Of a DNA stretch of 60,701 nucleotides, positions 56,966-60,701 are shown one piece after another. Each line of letters begins with the position of its first letter. Within the stretch, counting starts at the first letter, position 1. The stretch is from Rhodococcus rhodnii. GTDB taxonomy: Bacteria > Actinomycetota > Actinomycetes > Mycobacteriales > Pseudonocardiaceae. A program made the translations under genes and the position numbers. The DNA lies in NCBI GenBank assembly GCA_000720375.1, contig JOAA01000047.1:1-60701 (forward strand), in the 5' to 3' direction. The notes beneath the pieces were generated by a model. That model searched no databases, was not told the DNA's origin, and was given only the letters and a program-made list of their open reading frames with translations.

Positions 56966-59900
56966 GTGCTGACATCACATGGCCCGAGCGGCGTCGACGC
57001 CGAGTGGCTGAATGGGGGAGCCGTCACGGACTCGTCGCCGCTGTCGGCGGCCCAGTCGCGCGCCTGGTTCCTGCATCACTTCGACGGGCCGAAACCGGCG
57101 AGCAACTCGGTTCTGGCCTACCGCCTGTCCGGCGAACCGGACGACGGCGCACTGCGAAAGGCCGTGGCCGATGTGGCCGGCCGCCACAAGATCCTGCGGA
57201 CCTTCTTCCACGACAGCCCTGACGGACCCCGCCAGCAGGTCATGCCGGCGGGCGCCGCCTCGATCTTCGGCACCGCACAGGTGGCCGAGGCGGACCTGGC
57301 GCGTGAGCTGTCCGCGAGGAGCTCTCATGTCTTCGCGCTCGGCACGGAATTTCCTTTACGGGTCACGCTGTTGACGCTGACCAAGACCGAGCACGTACTC
57401 CTGCTTGTCGCACACCGGATCGCGTGTGACGAGTGGTCACTGTGGACAGTGATGCTGGAGGTGGCCGCCGCCTACCGGTCGCACAAGCGGCCCGGAATGG
57501 CGGAACTGGCGGAGCGGCCCGTGCAATTTCCCGACTACCTGCGCCGGGAGACCGCCAGGCTGGCGACCCCGGACGGCCAAGCTGAGTACGAGCGCCAGCT
57601 GGACCGTTGGACGCGGGTTCTTGACGGGATGCCCCAGGGCATCGATCTGCCCACTGACCGTCCACACCCTACGGTCGCGAGCTATCGAGGCGCCGGCGTT
57701 CCTGTGACTCTCGACGCCCGGCAGCACGCCACTGTGCTTGCCTTCGCGGCCGAGTACAACGTGGACGTGTTCGCGGTGATGCACGCGACGCTCGTGGTGT
57801 TGCTGACGCGGCTGGGTGCCGGACACGACATTCCCATTGGTACCAGGACTTCCGGACGCACCAGTGGCGAGCTGGAGCGGATGGTCGGGCCACTGGCCCA
57901 GACCTTCGTGCTGCGCACCGACAGCTCCGGTGATCCGTCGTTCGCGGACCTGCTGGTGCAGGTGGACGAGACCGCCTATGAGGCGTTCGCCCATGATGCC
58001 GTCCCCTTTGAGCGAATCGTCGAGCTGGCGGCGCCGACCAGGTCACTGGCCCGGCATCCGCTGTTCCAGATCGCGCTGGAGGTGTCCAGCGAAGGCGAAC
58101 CGGCCATCGAGCTGCACGGACTGAAAGTCACGGCGCTGGCGCTGAATGCCGGATCCACCGAGCTCGACCTCGCCTTCCGCTTCGTGGAGCAGCGATCACA
58201 AGGTGGCTGCGCACTGGGTATGCAAGGGACGGTCGAGTTCAGCACCGACCTGTTCGACCAGGCTTCGGTGGAACGACTCGTGCAGCTGTTCGGCAGGACG
58301 CTCGCGGCCGTCTGCGCGGCGCCCGACCGGCGCATCAGCGAGCTGGATCTGCTTGATTCAGCCGAACGCCACAAGGTGCTGGCCGAGTGGAACGCCACGC
58401 AGGCGCCGTTCACCCCAAGCACGTTGCCGGACCTGCTGGCGGAGCAGGTGCGGCGGACCCCGGACGCGCCCGCTGTGCTGTGCGGGGACGTGGAACTGTC
58501 CTACCGGGAGCTGAACTCGCGAGCCAACCGGCTGGCCCGGCTGCTGATCGCCGGCGGGGCCGGCCCCGAGGACCGGGTCATGCTCGCCCTGCCGCGCACG
58601 GCCGACGTGATCGTCGCGATGTGGGCGGTGCTGAAGTCCGGCGCCTGTTACGTGCCGGTCGACCTGGCCTACCCGGCGGCCCGCATCGCCGCGATCGCCG
58701 CGGGCAGCCGGCCCTGCCGCGTGATCAGCCTGAGTACGGTGACCACTCTGCCAGACGGAGTGGACGTCATCCTGATGGACTCGGCCGAGACCGAGGCCGA
58801 GCTGTCCCGGCTGCCGGACACCGACGTGGCCGACCACGAGCGGATCGTCCCGCTGTCACCGCGAAACCCGGCGTACGTCATCTACACCTCTGGGTCGACC
58901 GGAACGCCGAAGGGCGTCGCGGTGACGCACGCGAACGTCGGCAACCTGGTCGGCTGGGCCGTCGCGGAATTCGGCGCACAGCGGCTGTCCCGTGTGGTCG
59001 CCGGTACCGCGCTGACCTTCGACGTGTCCGTCTTCGATACCATCGTCCCGTTGCTGGCCGGCGGCCGGATCGAGCTGGTGGCCAACGCGTTGGCGTTCGC
59101 CGGGCGCAGCGGGACCCTCGCATGCGTTGTGCCCTCCGCACTCTCGGCACTGATCGCGAGCGGTGGCCCGCTCGACATCGGACACTTCGCCATCGCCGGT
59201 GAGGCGCTCGGTGGCCGGCTGCTGGCGGATCTGCGCCGGATCGCGCCGCGGGCCGAGGCGTCGAACATCTACGGCCCGACCGAGGCCACGGTCTACTCGA
59301 CGGCGTGGTTCGCCGACGACGTGGTGACCGCGAACGTCCCGATCGGCGGCCCGGTCCGCAACGCCCAGGTGTTCGTGCTGGACGGCGGGCTGTCCCCGGT
59401 CCCGGTCGGCGTGGTCGGCGAGCTGTACGTCGCGGGTTTGGGTGTGGCCAGGGGATATCTGGGCCAGGCCGGGCTGACTGCCGAGCGGTTCGTGGCCAAT
59501 CCCTTTGGTGGCAAGGGGAGCAGGATGTACCGCACGGGAGACCTGGTGCGGTGGGGTCCGGCGGGCCGGCTGGAGTTCGTGGGCCGGGCCGACGACCAGG
59601 TGAAGGTGCGGGGTTTCCGGATCGAGCTCGGGGAGATCGAGCGGGTGCTCGCCGGGATCGCTGATGTTGGTCAGGTCGCGGTGGTGGTGCGGGAGGACAC
59701 GCCGGGGGACAGGCGCTTGGTCGCGTACGTCACCGGCGAGGGCGTGAACGGGGACATCCTCGGCAAAGCGGTGGCCGAGGCCCTGCCGGAGTACATGGTG
59801 CCGTCGGCGTTCGTGGTGCTGGACGCGCTTCCGTTGACAGTGAACGGAAAACTCGACCGGCGGGCGTTGCCCCCTCCGGAAGTTCCGGTCTCACGCCCGA

Positions 59901-60701
59901 ACACGCGGCCGCTGTCGGCGCGTGAAGAGATCATGTGCGGATTGTTCGCCGAGGTGCTGGGTGTGCCCGGCGTCGGGGTCGAGGACGGATTCTTCGAGCT
60001 GGGCGGGCATTCGTTGCTCGCGATGCGGTTGATCAGCCGGGTGCGGTCGGTGCTGGGTGTCGAACTGGGCATCCGGGATGTGTTCAGCGCCGCGACGGTG
60101 GCTGAACTGGTGGCAGTCGTGGATGCGGCGGCAGCGGCCCGGCCGCCGTTGGTGCGGCGGGCGGATCCCTCGGGCGACGTGGAGTTGTCGTTCGCGCAGC
60201 GGCGGTTGTGGTTCCTGTACCGGCTGGAGGGTCCGAGTTCGACGTACAACATGCCGTTGGTGCTGAGGTTGTCCGGTGTGGTTCTGGACCAGGTCGAGGT
60301 CAGGCTCGATATCGAACCTGTCGCGGTGCAAGAGGTCGATGCCGGGATCGCCCGTGTGGCGAGGCACGGTTTCGACCTGGTGTCGGAGATTCCGGTCCGG
60401 GCGTGGTTGTTCGAGACGGGATCGGATTCGTCGGTGCTGGTGCTGTTGTTGCATCACATCGCGGGGGACGGCTGGTCGAGTGTCGCGTACTCGGCTCGGG
60501 CGGCTGGTACGTCGCCTGCATGGGACCCACTGCCGGTGCAGTACTCGGATTATTCAGTCTGGCAGCGGGAGCTTCTGGAGGGTGCCGGTACCGGACTGGC
60601 CGAGTACTGGTCGTCGGCGTTGGCGGGGATGCCGGAGCAGCTTGATTTGCCGACGGATCGTGTTCGGCCTGTGGTGTCGAGTTTTCGTGGTGCGTCGGTG
60701 G
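56966..60701 (+). CDS. NRPS2: C-A-T-C..., truncated by the window end
   Basis: 1245 codons visible from GTG 56966; TTG 56954 is the only other in-frame start after the last stop. The first condensation domain ([20 protein letters not shown]) has HRIACDE where HHxxxDG is expected (His150, Arg151, Asp155, Glu156). The adenylation domain has [19 protein letters not shown] (about residue 637), [10 protein letters not shown] and [11 protein letters not shown]; my reading of the specificity code is D-V-F-V-A-A-I-V-Y-K. The carrier Ser1016 lies in [13 protein letters not shown]. The second condensation domain starts at [20 protein letters not shown] and keeps HHIAGDG but seems to lack about 45 residues after LVLRLSG and about nine after GWSSVA. 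The inactive-looking first C domain suggests it starts the assembly line. Confidence 0.9.
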   Translation, partial: MLTSHGPSGVDAEWLNGGAVTDSSPLSAAQSRAWFLHHFDGPKPASNSVLAYRLSGEPDDGALRKAVADVAGRHKILRTFFHDSPDGPRQQVMPAGAASIFGTAQVAEADLARELSARSSHVFALGTEFPLRVTLLTLTKTEHVLLLVAHRIACDEWSLWTVMLEVAAAYRSHKRPGMAELAERPVQFPDYLRRETARLATPDGQAEYERQLDRWTRVLDGMPQGIDLPTDRPHPTVASYRGAGVPVTLDARQHATVLAFAAEYNVDVFAVMHATLVVLLTRLGAGHDIPIGTRTSGRTSGELERMVGPLAQTFVLRTDSSGDPSFADLLVQVDETAYEAFAHDAVPFERIVELAAPTRSLARHPLFQIALEVSSEGEPAIELHGLKVTALALNAGSTELDLAFRFVEQRSQGGCALGMQGTVEFSTDLFDQASVERLVQLFGRTLAAVCAAPDRRISELDLLDSAERHKVLAEWNATQAPFTPSTLPDLLAEQVRRTPDAPAVLCGDVELSYRELNSRANRLARLLIAGGAGPEDRVMLALPRTADVIVAMWAVLKSGACYVPVDLAYPAARIAAIAAGSRPCRVISLSTVTTLPDGVDVILMDSAETEAELSRLPDTDVADHERIVPLSPRNPAYVIYTSGSTGTPKGVAVTHANVGNLVGWAVAEFGAQRLSRVVAGTALTFDVSVFDTIVPLLAGGRIELVANALAFAGRSGTLACVVPSALSALIASGGPLDIGHFAIAGEALGGRLLADLRRIAPRAEASNIYGPTEATVYSTAWFADDVVTANVPIGGPVRNAQVFVLDGGLSPVPVGVVGELYVAGLGVARGYLGQAGLTAERFVANPFGGKGSRMYRTGDLVRWGPAGRLEFVGRADDQVKVRGFRIELGEIERVLAGIADVGQVAVVVREDTPGDRRLVAYVTGEGVNGDILGKAVAEALPEYMVPSAFVVLDALPLTVNGKLDRRALPPPEVPVSRPNTRPLSAREEIMCGLFAEVLGVPGVGVEDGFFELGGHSLLAMRLISRVRSVLGVELGIRDVFSAATVAELVAVVDAAAAARPPLVRRADPSGDVELSFAQRRLWFLYRLEGPSSTYNMPLVLRLSGVVLDQVEVRLDIEPVAVQEVDAGIARVARHGFDLVSEIPVRAWLFETGSDSSVLVLLLHHIAGDGWSSVAYSARAAGTSPAWDPLPVQYSDYSVWQRELLEGAGTGLAEYWSSALAGMPEQLDLPTDRVRPVVSSFRGASV

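Overview
This is a high-GC actinomycete chromosome segment, judging by codon use, frequent GTG starts, an Lsr2 remnant, a DUF2637/SpdB-type protein and the NRPS/PKS genes. A Pseudonocardiales host is plausible but cannot be shown from this sequence. It divides into a decayed mobile or accessory half (1 to about 27.1 kb) and a dense biosynthetic gene cluster (27.9 kb to the right edge, where it is cut).

Accessory half. It opens with a frameshifted IS481-type element, then a secreted subtilase, two tandem-duplicated secreted RTX-like proteins with a conserved upstream hairpin, and an intact ISL3 element lying between remnants of a P-type ATPase and Lsr2. Next come a DUF2637 membrane protein with an HTH partner and a broken tyrosine integrase, which look like relics of an actinomycete integrative element. 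Then follow a broken asparaginase, a Tat-exported amidohydrolase with a divergent TetR and a perfect palindrome between them, an erythromycin-esterase-family protein, an AlkB-like gene pair and a GrpB-family gene. Recombinase and phage remnants precede a membrane PQQ-propeller gene split by a 16-bp tandem duplication. A second broken IS has removed the front of an RHS/HINT/EndoU toxin gene that keeps a MafI-like immunity gene. A tRNA 3' end (att-like) and a strong terminator close this half.

Biosynthetic half. Operon 1 (minus, 38676 to 27936, ten genes) encodes an O-methyltransferase, an HpgT-like aminotransferase, an HpaB-like hydroxylase, a P450, an MFS exporter, a cupin/JmjC-like protein, an alpha-oxoamine synthase, a CitE-like lyase, an ornithine-cyclodeaminase-family protein and a MaoC hydratase. 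It is divergent from NRPS1 (C-A-T-TE). An ArsR-type regulator lies tail to tail with NRPS1. Operon 2 (minus, 55079 to 43842, eight genes) encodes a XylT-like ferredoxin, a XylE-like catechol 2,3-dioxygenase, a 6-methylsalicylate-type iterative PKS, a flavin reductase, a second HpaB-like hydroxylase, a XylI-like decarboxylase, a 4-oxalocrotonate-type tautomerase and a semialdehyde dehydrogenase. Divergent from operon 2 is an ACMSD-family amidohydrolase resembling 6-methylsalicylate decarboxylases. After a regulatory gap NRPS2 (C-A-T-C...) runs off the right edge.

How it may work together (inference). The PKS builds 6-methylsalicylate, which is decarboxylated to m-cresol, hydroxylated to 4-methylcatechol, meta-cleaved, oxidised, tautomerised and decarboxylated to 2-hydroxyhexa-2,4-dienoate, the enol of 2-oxohex-4-enoate. 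Transamination would give 2-aminohex-4-enoate (crotylglycine) for the NRPS. Aromatic-catabolism enzymes would thus serve to make an amino acid. Crotylglycine is a known residue of rufomycin/ilamycin peptides. Three similar inverted-repeat sites beside the ArsR gene, NRPS1 and NRPS2 suggest one shared regulator.
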